DNA of 64,000 bases from Roseburia sp. 499 (GCF_001940225.2 NZ_CP135164.1:1240001-1304000); one strand, 5' to 3'; counted from the first letter of the stretch, positions 16,358 to 24,926 are shown. The notes: a model not told the origin generated them from the letters alone. Translations and numbers: made by a program.

Positions 16358-18329
16358 AGTAGGATTTGTTGGAAACCCAAACTGTGGAAAGACCACATTG
16401 TTTAATGCTTATACAGGGGCAAATTTAAAAGTGGCGAACTGGCCCGGAGTTACCGTAGAGCGTGTGGAAGGAGAGACTTCCTATAAGGGACAGAAGTTAA
16501 AGCTGATTGATTTACCGGGAATATATAGTCTGACCTCTTATTCTATAGAAGAAAAGGTATCCAGAAAATGTATTATGGATAACGAAGTAGATGTTATCAT
16601 TAATGTAGTGGATGCGTCGGCGTTGGAACGAAACTTATATTTGACAATGCAACTTTTGGAGTTAGGCAAGCCTGTGATTTTAGCTATGAATATGATGGAT
16701 ATTGTGGAAGAGCGGGGAATGGAGATTGATATGCATCGCTTGCCTGAGATGCTCGGTGGAATTCCGGTGGTTCCGGTATCTGCAAGAAAACGGACGGGAC
16801 TGGATGTTTTGATGCATGCGGTAGTACACCATTATGAGGAAAAACATAAGCCGGATGTGGTTCATTATCAAAACTATATAGAAGAAAAGATTTCTGTGCT
16901 TGAGAAAAAAATAGAAGAAATCTATGACGTAAAGGAAAACCAGCGTTGGTATGCGATTAAACTTCTGGCAAATGATAGTGAAATTACAGAAGAATATCCG
17001 ATTCAGGATGGAGCAGTGTTAGATCGTAGTTATGAAAAGGATATTATTAATCAAAAATATGACTATATTGAGGAAGTAATCGAAGATACGTTGTTTTATA
17101 AGTCCGAAAAGTCAGCATTTACGGATAAAGTGGATGAGGTATTGACGCATCCTTTCTGGGGAATGCCTATTTTTTTTGGAGTAATGGCCATTGTATTTTT
17201 CTTAACATTTTTTGTGGGAGATGCTCTGAAGGGAATATTTGAAATTGCATTAGAATATATTTCTAATGGAGCTTTGTATGCATTAGAGCAGATGAAAGTG
17301 GCACCATGGTTGATTTCTTTGATTGTAGACGGAATTATCGCGGGCGTAGGCGGTATTTTAACCTTTTTGCCAAATATCTTTATTCTGTTTCTGGCATTGG
17401 CATTTTTGGAAGATAGTGGGTACATGGCAAGAGTAGCATATGTCATGGATGGAATGATGGGAAGACTCGGACTTTCCGGCAAAGCATTTCTTCCGATGGT
17501 TCTGGGATTTGGTTGCACCGTTCCCGCGGTGATGGCCACCCGTGCATTGGAAAAAGAAAAGGACAGAAGAAGAACGATTTTAATTACACCGTTTATGTCT
17601 TGTTCTGCAAGACTGCCGATTTATGTTCTGTTTGCAGAGATGTTTTTTGGAAAATATGCCATGGTAGCAGCACTTTCCATGTATGTTATAGGAATGGTGG
17701 TTGCAATTATGGTGGCACTTGTGATTCACAGAGTAGAGACTCATACAGCACATCAGAATCTGTTGATTGAATTGCCGGAGTATAAGACCCCGAATGCCAG
17801 AACGATTGCAGTATATGTCTGGGAGAAGGTAAAGGATTATTTGACAAAGGCAGGAACTACTATTTTTATTGCATCCATTATTATTTGGTTTTTATTGAAT
17901 TTTGGAGTACATGGTATGGTAACCGATATTTCAGACAGCTTTGGTGCAATCTTGGGACATTGGATGGAGCCAATATTGGCACCGGCAGGACTTGGTATGT
18001 GGCAGATAGGAGTAGCATTGATTTCCGGTATCTCTGCAAAGGAGGTAGTGGTATCCAGTTTCTGCGTGTTATTTGGAATCGGAAATGTAAATTCCGCAGC
18101 AGGAATGATGTCATTGACCAGTCAACTGGCAGATGTAGGATTTGGACCGTTAAATGCCTATTGTATGATGATTTTTTGCTTGCTGTATGTACCTTGTGCA
18201 GCAACAATAGGAACGATAAAAAGGGAGACAGGGTCTTGGAAGTTTACGTTGAAAATGATATTATTTCAGATTTTGGTAGCATGGGGCGTGGCAACCGTGA
18301 TATATCAGATTGGGTCAATTCTATTATAA
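16338..18329 (+). CDS. feoB: Ferrous iron transporter FeoB
   Basis: A 663-residue Fe(II) permease of the cytoplasmic membrane. An N-terminal G-protein domain has G1 GNPNCGKTT (12-20), switch region WPGVTVE, G3 DLPG (58-61) and G4 AMNMMD. A helical spacer (about 165-270) precedes the membrane domain, with the two Gate regions and the conserved GFGCTVPAVMATRALE and SCSARLPIYVLF segments carrying the Cys of the iron path. Length is typical. An ATG two codons downstream is an alternative start. It leads straight into an iron-rich hydrogenase gene without an evident terminator. Confidence 0.96.
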   Translation: MSMETIRVGFVGNPNCGKTTLFNAYTGANLKVANWPGVTVERVEGETSYKGQKLKLIDLPGIYSLTSYSIEEKVSRKCIMDNEVDVIINVVDASALERNLYLTMQLLELGKPVILAMNMMDIVEERGMEIDMHRLPEMLGGIPVVPVSARKRTGLDVLMHAVVHHYEEKHKPDVVHYQNYIEEKISVLEKKIEEIYDVKENQRWYAIKLLANDSEITEEYPIQDGAVLDRSYEKDIINQKYDYIEEVIEDTLFYKSEKSAFTDKVDEVLTHPFWGMPIFFGVMAIVFFLTFFVGDALKGIFEIALEYISNGALYALEQMKVAPWLISLIVDGIIAGVGGILTFLPNIFILFLALAFLEDSGYMARVAYVMDGMMGRLGLSGKAFLPMVLGFGCTVPAVMATRALEKEKDRRRTILITPFMSCSARLPIYVLFAEMFFGKYAMVAALSMYVIGMVVAIMVALVIHRVETHTAHQNLLIELPEYKTPNARTIAVYVWEKVKDYLTKAGTTIFIASIIIWFLLNFGVHGMVTDISDSFGAILGHWMEPILAPAGLGMWQIGVALISGISAKEVVVSSFCVLFGIGNVNSAAGMMSLTSQLADVGFGPLNAYCMMIFCLLYVPCAATIGTIKRETGSWKFTLKMILFQILVAWGVATVIYQIGSILL

Positions 18330-18362
18330 AGTGTATATTATTGAGTACAAAGAAAAAATCTC

Positions 18363-18397
18363 TTGTAAAAGGTGAATCCCTATGTTAAATTATTAAC
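18363..18397 (+). promoter_or_regulatory. Hydrogenase promoter with Rex-like operator
   Basis: TGTTAA and TTAAC arms form GTTAA-ATTA-TTAAC at 18384-18397, the core of the Rex site TTGTTAA-N4-TTAACAA. TTGTAA at 18363-18368 lies 17 bases from TAAATT, which is inside the palindrome, so a bound Rex would block the -10. Rex represses fermentation genes at low NADH/NAD+; binding here is inferred. Confidence 0.65.
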
Positions 18398-18446
18398 GAA
18401 TGCAAATTATGACTATGAATATATTTTAGATTACAGGAGGTTACAG

Positions 18447-19949
18447 ATGAGAGGAATTGATACTCCAGTAAACCAGTTAAGAAAACAGGTTTTTGTAGAA
18501 GTAGCAAAGGTTGCTTATGAATCTGATAATGTAAATAATGATATTGAAGCAATCCCTTATAAAATTACACCAGGAGATGAGCCGCGTTTTCGCGAGAGCA
18601 TATATCGAGAACGTGCCATTGCATCCGAAAGGGTACGTCTTGCAATGGGTATGTCTTTAAGACCACAGGATAAGCCGGTACATATTACAGATGGAGTAGA
18701 AGAGAGTAATATTTCCGAGAAATATTATGAGCCACCTCTGATGCAGGTAATCCCTTCTGCATGTAATTTCTGTGATGACAATAAATACGAAGTAAGCAAT
18801 ATGTGTCAAGGATGTATTGCACATCCATGTATGGAAGTCTGTCCGAAGGGGGCCATTTCTCAGGTAGATGGTCATGCAGTGATTGATCAGACAAAATGTA
18901 TTAAATGTGGTAAATGTAAGGCTGCTTGTCCATATGATGCCATTTCAAAAAAGGAACGTCCATGTTCTAAAGCATGTGGTGTAAAGGCAATCGAGACAGA
19001 CGAGCAGGGAAGAGCAAAAATCAATATTGATAAGTGTGTTTCTTGTGGTCAGTGTATGGTAAGCTGTCCATTCGGAGCAATCGCTGATAAGTCTCAGATT
19101 TTCCAGTTGATTCGTTGTATGAAGGAAGGCGGAGAGGTAATCGCAGAGGTTGCACCGGCATATGTAGGACAGTTTGGTCCGGACGCTACACCGGCACGTG
19201 TAAAGGCTGCATTGAAGCAGTTAGGATTTTCAGAAGTATATGAAGTTGCATTGGGTGCTGATATTGGAGCAGTAGCAGAAGCGCATCATTTTGCAAATCA
19301 TGTTGCAACTGGAGAACTTCCGTTCTTGTTGACATCTTGTTGCCCGGCATGGTCTATGCTTGCAAAGACACAGTTCCCGGATATGATTGAGAGCGTATCT
19401 TCTGAATTGACACCAATGGTAGCAACAGCAAGAAGTATTAAGAAAAAGAATCCAAATGCACATGTAGTGTTTATTGGACCGTGTGCAGCAAAGAAACTTG
19501 AGGCAATGAGAACAAGTGTCCGCAGTGACGTGGATTTTGTTATTACTTTTGAAGAATTAAGTGCTATGTTTGAAGCAAAGGGTATCGACCCACAAACAAT
19601 TGAAGCAAATGGTTCATTGCATGATGCAACCGGAGCAGGACGTGGATATGCAGTAGCAGGAGGAGTAGCAAAGGCAGTTACCGAATGTGTAAAGGAATAT
19701 TATCCGGAAGTAGAAGTGAAGATTGAACATGTAGAAGGTCTTGCAGAATGTAAGAAAACATTAATGCTTGCAAAGGCAGGTAAGATGAACGGATGCTTAA
19801 TTGAAGGAATGGGATGTCCGGGCGGATGTGTTGCCGGAGCAGGTACCAATATTCCTGTAAATAAGGCAAAACAGGAAGTTGACAAGGCAGTAAAAACTTC
19901 TAGCAAGTCTTTACCAGCCAAGGAATTAAGAGAGATTGAATTAGATTAG
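18447..19949 (+). CDS. Monomeric [FeFe]-hydrogenase (group B-like)
   Basis: A 500-residue enzyme that reduces protons to H2 with electrons from ferredoxin. Four-Cys iron-sulfur sites lie at C120/123/128/132, C151/154/157/161 and C197/200/203/207, with further Cys at 106/109 and 173/177. The H-cluster motifs are TSCCPAW (C298, C299), GPCAAKKLE (C346) and EGMGCPGGCVAG (C457, C461). Ala in TSCCPAW and GPCAAKK, rather than TSCCPGW and MPCxxK, fits the less-studied group B. The ATG at 18447 has AGGAGG upstream and is preferred over 18372. A terminator follows. No maturases are in the window. Confidence 0.92.
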   Translation: MRGIDTPVNQLRKQVFVEVAKVAYESDNVNNDIEAIPYKITPGDEPRFRESIYRERAIASERVRLAMGMSLRPQDKPVHITDGVEESNISEKYYEPPLMQVIPSACNFCDDNKYEVSNMCQGCIAHPCMEVCPKGAISQVDGHAVIDQTKCIKCGKCKAACPYDAISKKERPCSKACGVKAIETDEQGRAKINIDKCVSCGQCMVSCPFGAIADKSQIFQLIRCMKEGGEVIAEVAPAYVGQFGPDATPARVKAALKQLGFSEVYEVALGADIGAVAEAHHFANHVATGELPFLLTSCCPAWSMLAKTQFPDMIESVSSELTPMVATARSIKKKNPNAHVVFIGPCAAKKLEAMRTSVRSDVDFVITFEELSAMFEAKGIDPQTIEANGSLHDATGAGRGYAVAGGVAKAVTECVKEYYPEVEVKIEHVEGLAECKKTLMLAKAGKMNGCLIEGMGCPGGCVAGAGTNIPVNKAKQEVDKAVKTSSKSLPAKELREIELD

Positions 19950-19974
19950 TAATAAGGCTAGGAATAAGCGAAAG

Positions 19975-20010
19975 GCGAATGTGTGTCAATGTGATATACA
20001 TTCGTTTTTT
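19975..20010 (+). terminator. Terminator of the hydrogenase gene
   Basis: CGAATGT (19977-19983 region) pairs with ACATTCG, followed by six T residues; a further partial pairing extends the stem inward. Confidence 0.75.
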
Positions 20011-20030
20011 GTTTTCGGTATAAAAAGTTG

Positions 20031-20082
20031 TTGACAGATATATCGGCATCTGATATATTGAATATATCGTTTGTCGATATAT
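20031..20082 (+). promoter_or_regulatory. Promoter and operators of the PadR gene
   Basis: TTGACA (20031-20036) and TATATT (20054-20059) are 17 bases apart. Downstream is a perfect inverted repeat, ATATATCG and CGATATAT around TTTGT (20062-20082). Two further GATATAT half-sites lie in the spacer and -10 (20037-20045, 20052-20058). The arrangement suggests that the PadR protein represses itself cooperatively. Confidence 0.78.
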
Positions 20083-20096
20083 CGCGAGGTGATAGA

Positions 20097-20408
20097 ATGG
20101 AAAAACATATTGCGTTGACAGAAAGTATGTACTATATTTTGCTGTCAGTGATGGAACCTAATCATGGATATGGAATTATCCAAAAGACGTTGGAATTAAC
20201 AAAGGGAAGAATTGAACTGGGCGCCGGAACACTATATGGAGCAATAAATAGTCTGGTGGATAAGGGGTGGATTCAGTTATATAGTGAAGATAAGTTATCC
20301 AGAAAGAAGAAACAGTATATTATTACAGAAGAAGGTAAGCAGATATTAGGGCAGGAAATAGAGCGGTTACAGGAATTGCTGGAAAATGGAAGAATGATGG
20401 GATTCTGA
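20097..20408 (+). CDS. PadR-family transcriptional regulator
   Basis: A 103-residue repressor with the PadR winged helix: LTESMYYILLSVMEPNHGYGI (helix 1 region), LGAGTLYGAINSLVDKGWI (recognition helix) and the beta-wing KKKQYIITEEG. The C-terminal helix is short (PadR-s2 type). The ATG at 20097 has GAGGTGA upstream; an upstream in-frame start at 20028 would lie inside the promoter. The following DUF2812 gene starts 15 bases later. PadR-DUF2812 pairs are common in Clostridia, and the pair is followed by an ABC exporter. Confidence 0.9.
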   Translation: MEKHIALTESMYYILLSVMEPNHGYGIIQKTLELTKGRIELGAGTLYGAINSLVDKGWIQLYSEDKLSRKKKQYIITEEGKQILGQEIERLQELLENGRMMGF

Positions 20409-20423
20409 AGGAGGAATGGCAAA

Positions 20424-20972
20424 ATGAGGAAGTTTAGACTTTATCTTGATAAGGACAAGGAAGAAAAGTGGTTGAACAAAATGTGTCAAAAAGGCTGGGC
20501 GATGACAGGATTCTGTCTGGGAGTGTATACCTTTGTGCCATGTGAGCCGGGAAAATACATTTATCGTATTGATATGCCGGGAGAGATTGGAAAAGATAGC
20601 CCAAATTGTGGAATGAAAAGTCGGTATGTTGAGTTTGTGGAAGAAACGGGAGCGGAACATGTCTGTAATTGGGGCTGGTGGATGATTTTTCGAAAGGAAA
20701 CGGCAAAAGGTGGATTTGAATTATATACAGATATAGAATCAGAGCTTGCATTATACAAAAGAATTCAAAAATTGTTTTTGTGGGTAGGGAGTATGGAGTT
20801 TTTGATTGGAATAAATAACACAACATCCGTTATGGAAAGCGGAATTGGAAATTTGGACGTGCCGCATGTGTTGTGCCTAACACTAATATACATTATTATT
20901 ATGGCATTTATCGTTGCCATTACAAAGACCACAATAAAGATAAAAAAGTTGAAAAGGCAAATAGTGTCTTGA
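20424..20972 (+). CDS. DUF2812 membrane protein
   Basis: A 182-residue protein. The N-terminal DUF2812 domain carries KFRLYLDKDKEEKWLNKMCQ and KGWAMTGFCLGVYTF (2-37); the C-terminal part has two membrane helices (about 112-132 and 145-168) and a basic end. DUF2812 proteins are usually encoded with a PadR regulator, as here, and their function is unknown. The TGA stop is part of the TTGACA -35 of the next promoter. Confidence 0.82.
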   Translation: MRKFRLYLDKDKEEKWLNKMCQKGWAMTGFCLGVYTFVPCEPGKYIYRIDMPGEIGKDSPNCGMKSRYVEFVEETGAEHVCNWGWWMIFRKETAKGGFELYTDIESELALYKRIQKLFLWVGSMEFLIGINNTTSVMESGIGNLDVPHVLCLTLIYIIIMAFIVAITKTTIKIKKLKRQIVS

Positions 20973-20997
20973 CAAATATTAAGAAGTGTATTATTGT
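20969..20997 (+). promoter_or_regulatory. Promoter of the NatAB-like genes
   Basis: TTGACA (20969-20974) and TATTGT (20992-20997) are 17 bases apart. The stop codon of the DUF2812 gene lies within the -35. Confidence 0.6.
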
Positions 20998-21039
20998 ATT
21001 AAATGAATAGTACAAAGGCATGGAAAGGAAGAGAAGGTT

Positions 21040-21822
21040 ATGAAAGAATTATTGCAGGTACAGAACCTTAGAAAGACCTTTAAGGTTTCTGCAAAACAGC
21101 AAAAACTGCAAAAGACCAAAGAAAGAATTAAGGTAGCAGTAGATGACTTATCCTTTACAGCATATGAAGGAGAAGTATTTGGATTATTAGGACCGAATGG
21201 TGCAGGAAAAACAACTACACTTCGAATGATGGCAACACTATTGACACCGGATGCAGGAGATGTGTTAGTGGATGGAACCAGCGTTGTAAAGAAACCGGAT
21301 GTAGTTCGAGGAAAAATTGGTTTTCTTACCAGTGAATTGAAGTTAGAAGAGTTTTTCACTCCAAATTATTTATTTGATTTCTTTTCAGAGTTACATGGAA
21401 TCGATAAAGAAACAGCAGCTAAGAGAAAACAGGAGTTGTTTGATAAATTTGGAATTTCTAAGTTTGCAGAGGTAAAGGTAGCAGACCTTTCTACAGGAAT
21501 GAAGCAGAAGGTTTCACTGGTAATTTCTATTGTACATGATCCGGCTATTATTATTTTTGATGAGCCGACAAACGGATTGGATGTATTGACTGCTAAGGTA
21601 GTAACAGATTTCTTGGTAGAATTAAAGGAAAAAGGAAAGACAATCATTGTATCTACACATATTTTTAGCTTGATTGAAAAAATTTGTGACAGAGTAGGTA
21701 TTATCATCAATGGAAATATGGTGGTTTGTGATACATTAGAGAATATTACAGCAGAAAAATGTCTGGAAGAGAAGTTCTTCGATATTTATGTGGAAAGTGT
21801 AGGTGGGCTCAATGAGGAATAA
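21040..21822 (+). CDS. ABC transporter ATP-binding protein, NatA-like
   Basis: A 260-residue ATPase. Walker A is GLLGPNGAGKTTT (about 48-60), the signature is LSTGMKQKVSL, Walker B is IIIFDEPTNGLD and the switch is STHIFSL. An insertion of Lys/Gln-rich residues (AKQQKLQKTKERIK, about 17-30) sits early in the domain. The sequence resembles NatA of sodium-export ABC systems. It overlaps the permease gene, so the two should form one exporter. The substrate is unproven. Confidence 0.9.
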   Translation: MKELLQVQNLRKTFKVSAKQQKLQKTKERIKVAVDDLSFTAYEGEVFGLLGPNGAGKTTTLRMMATLLTPDAGDVLVDGTSVVKKPDVVRGKIGFLTSELKLEEFFTPNYLFDFFSELHGIDKETAAKRKQELFDKFGISKFAEVKVADLSTGMKQKVSLVISIVHDPAIIIFDEPTNGLDVLTAKVVTDFLVELKEKGKTIIVSTHIFSLIEKICDRVGIIINGNMVVCDTLENITAEKCLEEKFFDIYVESVGGLNEE

Positions 21823-22999
21823 TATATGGACTGTAATGAAGAAGGAATTTACTCGCTTCTTCACAGATAAACGAATGGTACTGACGACTCTGATTATGCC
21901 AGGACTTATGATATATTTTCTCTATAGTTTTATGGGAAATGGAATTTCCTCGCAGTTTGAGTCAGCTGAGGACGAGGTTTTAACGGTATATGCTGAAAAT
22001 CTCCCGGAAGAGATAGAAACAATTGCAAATCAGATGGCAAATGTTAAGTTCGTTGATGCGTCAGATTCCAAAAAAGAAAATATTTTGGAGAAGTTGAAGG
22101 AATGCGATGAAAATTGCGATTTATTTGCAGTATTTCCGGAAAATTTCGTAGAAGAAGCACAAGCATATGACACAAAGAGCGAAGAAGCAGCGCCGAATGT
22201 AGCTTTATATTATAATTCTACGGAAACAGATTCTAGTGCAGCATATAGCATGATGCAGACTGTATTAGATACATATGAAGCTTCTATGGCAAATAAGTTT
22301 GATATTAATGCCGAAGAGGATACTTATGATCAGGCAACAGAAGAAGATTTGACAGCCATGATGTTTTCTATGATGGTGCCAATGCTTATGATGGTATTTT
22401 TATTCAGTGGATGTATGGCAGTTGCACCGGAATCTATTGCAGGTGAAAAAGAGCGTGGAACCATAGCAACTCTTCTGGTGACACCAATGAAGAGAAGTCA
22501 TCTTGCTCTTGGTAAGTTATTAAGTTTAAGTGTAATTGCTATTTTGAGTGGATGTTCCAGTTTCCTTGGAACAATGTTATCTCTGCCAAATCTTATGGGT
22601 GGTGCAGAAGGTGTGAATGCTAGTGTTTATGGTGTAAAGGATTATATACTGTTGTTATTTATTATTCTGTCAACAGTACTAGTAATTATTTCCCTTATTT
22701 CCATTGTTTCAGCATTTGCAAAAAATGTAAAAGAAGCAACAGGTTGGGTAACACCGATTATGATTGTGTCCATGTTGATTGGTGTTACATCTATGATTGA
22801 TAGCTTATGCAAAACAGAGCCAGTGTGGTTTTTAATTCCACTTTATAACAGCGTTCAGTGTATGAACGGAATATTCTCCTTAAATGTAAATTTAACAAAT
22901 GTACTAGTAACAGTAGGAGCAAACTTCTGTTATGCAGCTATAGGGGTATTTGTATTGACAAAGATGTTCAACAGCGAGAAGGTTATGTTCTCAAAATAA
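21812..22999 (+). CDS. ABC transporter permease, NatB-like
   Basis: A 395-residue permease of the ABC2_membrane_3 type: a membrane helix near residues 20-40, a large extracytoplasmic domain (about 45-185) and five to six helices in the C-terminal half, with the conserved EKERGTIATLLVTPM cytoplasmic loop. The layout matches NatB. I place the start at ATG 21812 because AGGTGG precedes it; a GTG nine bases earlier is also in frame. It overlaps the ATPase gene and is followed by a terminator. Confidence 0.87.
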   Translation: MRNNIWTVMKKEFTRFFTDKRMVLTTLIMPGLMIYFLYSFMGNGISSQFESAEDEVLTVYAENLPEEIETIANQMANVKFVDASDSKKENILEKLKECDENCDLFAVFPENFVEEAQAYDTKSEEAAPNVALYYNSTETDSSAAYSMMQTVLDTYEASMANKFDINAEEDTYDQATEEDLTAMMFSMMVPMLMMVFLFSGCMAVAPESIAGEKERGTIATLLVTPMKRSHLALGKLLSLSVIAILSGCSSFLGTMLSLPNLMGGAEGVNASVYGVKDYILLLFIILSTVLVIISLISIVSAFAKNVKEATGWVTPIMIVSMLIGVTSMIDSLCKTEPVWFLIPLYNSVQCMNGIFSLNVNLTNVLVTVGANFCYAAIGVFVLTKMFNSEKVMFSK

Positions 23000-23032
23000 G
23001 AATAAAAAGTAAGAAAAGAAGAATAATGATAG

Positions 23033-23073
23033 AAAAAGAGTTTCTTAATCGTAAGACTAAGAAACTCTTTTTT
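23033..23073 (+). terminator. Intrinsic terminator
   Basis: A 15-bp stem (AAAAAGAGTTTCTTA, TAAGAAACTCTTTTT) with a 10-base loop and a T-tract, after the NatB-like gene. Confidence 0.92.
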
Positions 23074-23122
23074 GATATTCTAGGAAAGACATTGTTACAT
23101 TAAAGTGTGAAGAGGAAATATT

Positions 23123-24493
23123 ATGGAATCAATCTGGAAACAACAAATACAATTACCAAAAAGAAGTGTATTAAAAGAAGATATTCATATAAAAAACGTG
23201 GTAATCGGAGCAGGAATGGCGGGACTTTTAACAGCTTATATGCTACAAGAAAGGGGGCAAGAGGTGGCAGTGCTGGAGGCGAATACAGTGGCCTCAGGGC
23301 AAACAGGACATACCACAGCGAAAATTACATCACAACATAATTTAATATATGCTTATTTGGTTGAAAAGTTTGGAGAAGAAAAGGCACTACAGTATGGAAG
23401 AGCAAATGAAAAAGCAATTCGGGAATATGAAAGAATTATTCAAAAGGAAAAGATAGACTGTCATTTTCGTCGTTGTTCTGCTTATCTGTATACGGAACAG
23501 GAAGAAAGAGTACAGGAATTGGAAAATGAAGTACAGGCAGCAAGACTTTGCGGAATTGAAGCAGAATTTACGAAAAAAACAGAGCTACCTTTTTCTGTGG
23601 CGGGCGCGGTAAGATTTCACAATCAGGCACAATTTCATCCATTGGAATTTGTGAAGAAAATATCAGAGAAACTTAGGATATATGAACATTCCAGAGTAAC
23701 ACGGTTAGAAGACCATTGTGTATTTACGGAACATGGTATGGTAGAGGCAGAACATGTGGTTTTTGCCTGCCATTATCCATGGCTTTTGACGCCGGGGTAC
23801 TATTTCTTACGGATGCATCAGGAGCGCAGTTATGTGCTGGCTCTGGAAACAAAAAAGGAAATGGGTGGTATGTACCTTGGAATAGATACAGAAGGGTATT
23901 CATTTCGGGGAATAGAGGAGGATGGAAAGCACATGATTCTTCTGGACGGCGGCAGTCATCGTACTGGAGAAAATATAGAAGGTGGGAAGTATCAGATGTT
24001 GCGGAAACGGGCACAGGAGTGGTATCCGGAAAGTAAAGAACAGGCACATTGGTCGGCACAAGATTGTATGCCTTTGGACAAAATTCCGTATATTGGATAT
24101 TTTTCTTCGGATATTCCTAATTGGTATGTAGCGACTGGATTTGGAAAGTGGGGAATGACTAGTTCTATGGTGGCAGCCGAAATAATTACAGATATGATTT
24201 TAGGATTAGAAAACGAGAATGAGGAAGTGTTTGCACCGCAGCGTTTTCCGGTTACTGCCATGTCTGGAAATTTGGCGGAAAATACAGCGAAGGCAGTAAA
24301 GGGATTGTCGAAACAATTCATGAATACGGATCAGATTCCTTCTAAATGCAGTCATATGGGATGTAAACTAGAAAAGAATGCAGATGAAGGAACATGGGAG
24401 TGCCCATGTCATGGGTCTGGTTTTAGCGCAGATGGAGAAGTGTTACGAGGACCGGCTCAAGAAAATCTTGCAATGTATAAAAAATGTCATTGA
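23123..24493 (+). CDS. FAD-dependent oxidoreductase with C-terminal Rieske domain
   Basis: A 456-residue protein. The N-terminal dinucleotide motif is VVIGAGMAGLLTAYML (28-43), followed by a DAO-type FAD fold (SGQTGHTTAKITSQH; YIGYFSSDIPNWYVATGFGKWGMT). The last 55 residues are a Rieske [2Fe-2S] domain with CSHMGC and CPCHGSGF. B. subtilis YhfW has the same fusion. The likely role is an amino-acid or amine oxidation whose electrons pass to the cluster, but the substrate is unknown. Rieske centres are unusual in strict anaerobes. Its stop codon lies inside the -35 of the next promoter. Confidence 0.9.
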   Translation: MESIWKQQIQLPKRSVLKEDIHIKNVVIGAGMAGLLTAYMLQERGQEVAVLEANTVASGQTGHTTAKITSQHNLIYAYLVEKFGEEKALQYGRANEKAIREYERIIQKEKIDCHFRRCSAYLYTEQEERVQELENEVQAARLCGIEAEFTKKTELPFSVAGAVRFHNQAQFHPLEFVKKISEKLRIYEHSRVTRLEDHCVFTEHGMVEAEHVVFACHYPWLLTPGYYFLRMHQERSYVLALETKKEMGGMYLGIDTEGYSFRGIEEDGKHMILLDGGSHRTGENIEGGKYQMLRKRAQEWYPESKEQAHWSAQDCMPLDKIPYIGYFSSDIPNWYVATGFGKWGMTSSMVAAEIITDMILGLENENEEVFAPQRFPVTAMSGNLAENTAKAVKGLSKQFMNTDQIPSKCSHMGCKLEKNADEGTWECPCHGSGFSADGEVLRGPAQENLAMYKKCH

Positions 24494-24533
24494 CAAAACT
24501 GTATCAACTGTATATACTGTACCTATACAGTAT
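24490..24533 (+). promoter_or_regulatory. Promoter and operator of the second GntR-ABC operon
   Basis: TTGACA (24490-24495) and TATACT (24513-24518) are 17 bases apart. ATACTGTA and TACAGTAT form a perfect 8-bp inverted repeat around CCTA (24514-24533), overlapping the -10. The TGA stop of the Rieske gene is inside the -35. Confidence 0.8.
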
Positions 24534-24551
24534 AACGAATGAGGTGATGCT

Positions 24552-24923
24552 TTGAATATATTTATTGATAATAAGAGCGGTGAGACAATTTATAATCAGA
24601 TTTATAGTCAGATTAAGAGTCAGATTATCAGTGGAGAATTAAAAGAGGATGAACCGCTCCCATCCATTCGTAATCTTGCAAAGGATTTACGGATTAGTGT
24701 AATTACTACAAAGCGTGCATATGACGAGTTGGAGAAGGAAGGATTTATCTATACAGTAGCAGGAAAGGGCTGTTTTGTAGCGCCTAAGAATGTGGAATTG
24801 TTAAGGGAAGAGAATCTGAAAAAAATTGAGGAATATATACAGAAGATAATGCAGCTCGCAGCATCCTGTAATCTGAGCAGACAGGATATTATTGATATGT
24901 TTAATATTATGGAGGAGGAATAA
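24552..24923 (+). CDS. GntR-family regulator (YtrA type)
   Basis: A 123-residue regulator starting at TTG with GAGGTGAT upstream. The winged helix (about 8-75: IYNQIYSQIKSQIISGELKE, PLPSIRNLAKDL, ISVITTKRAYDELEKEGFI) is followed by a 45-residue helical tail ending in a Glu-rich stretch. Length and layout equal those of the GntR protein at 1856-2227, but the sequences differ clearly. It starts an operon with an ATPase (3-base gap) and a permease, and the palindrome over its -10 is the likely target. Confidence 0.9.
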   Translation: MNIFIDNKSGETIYNQIYSQIKSQIISGELKEDEPLPSIRNLAKDLRISVITTKRAYDELEKEGFIYTVAGKGCFVAPKNVELLREENLKKIEEYIQKIMQLAASCNLSRQDIIDMFNIMEEE

Positions 24924-24926
24924 GAA

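Noticed and set aside
17096..17539. A 147-codon minus-strand frame opposite feoB
   Set aside because: It mirrors the strongly conserved feoB membrane domain; its composition is that of reversed hydrophobic codons.
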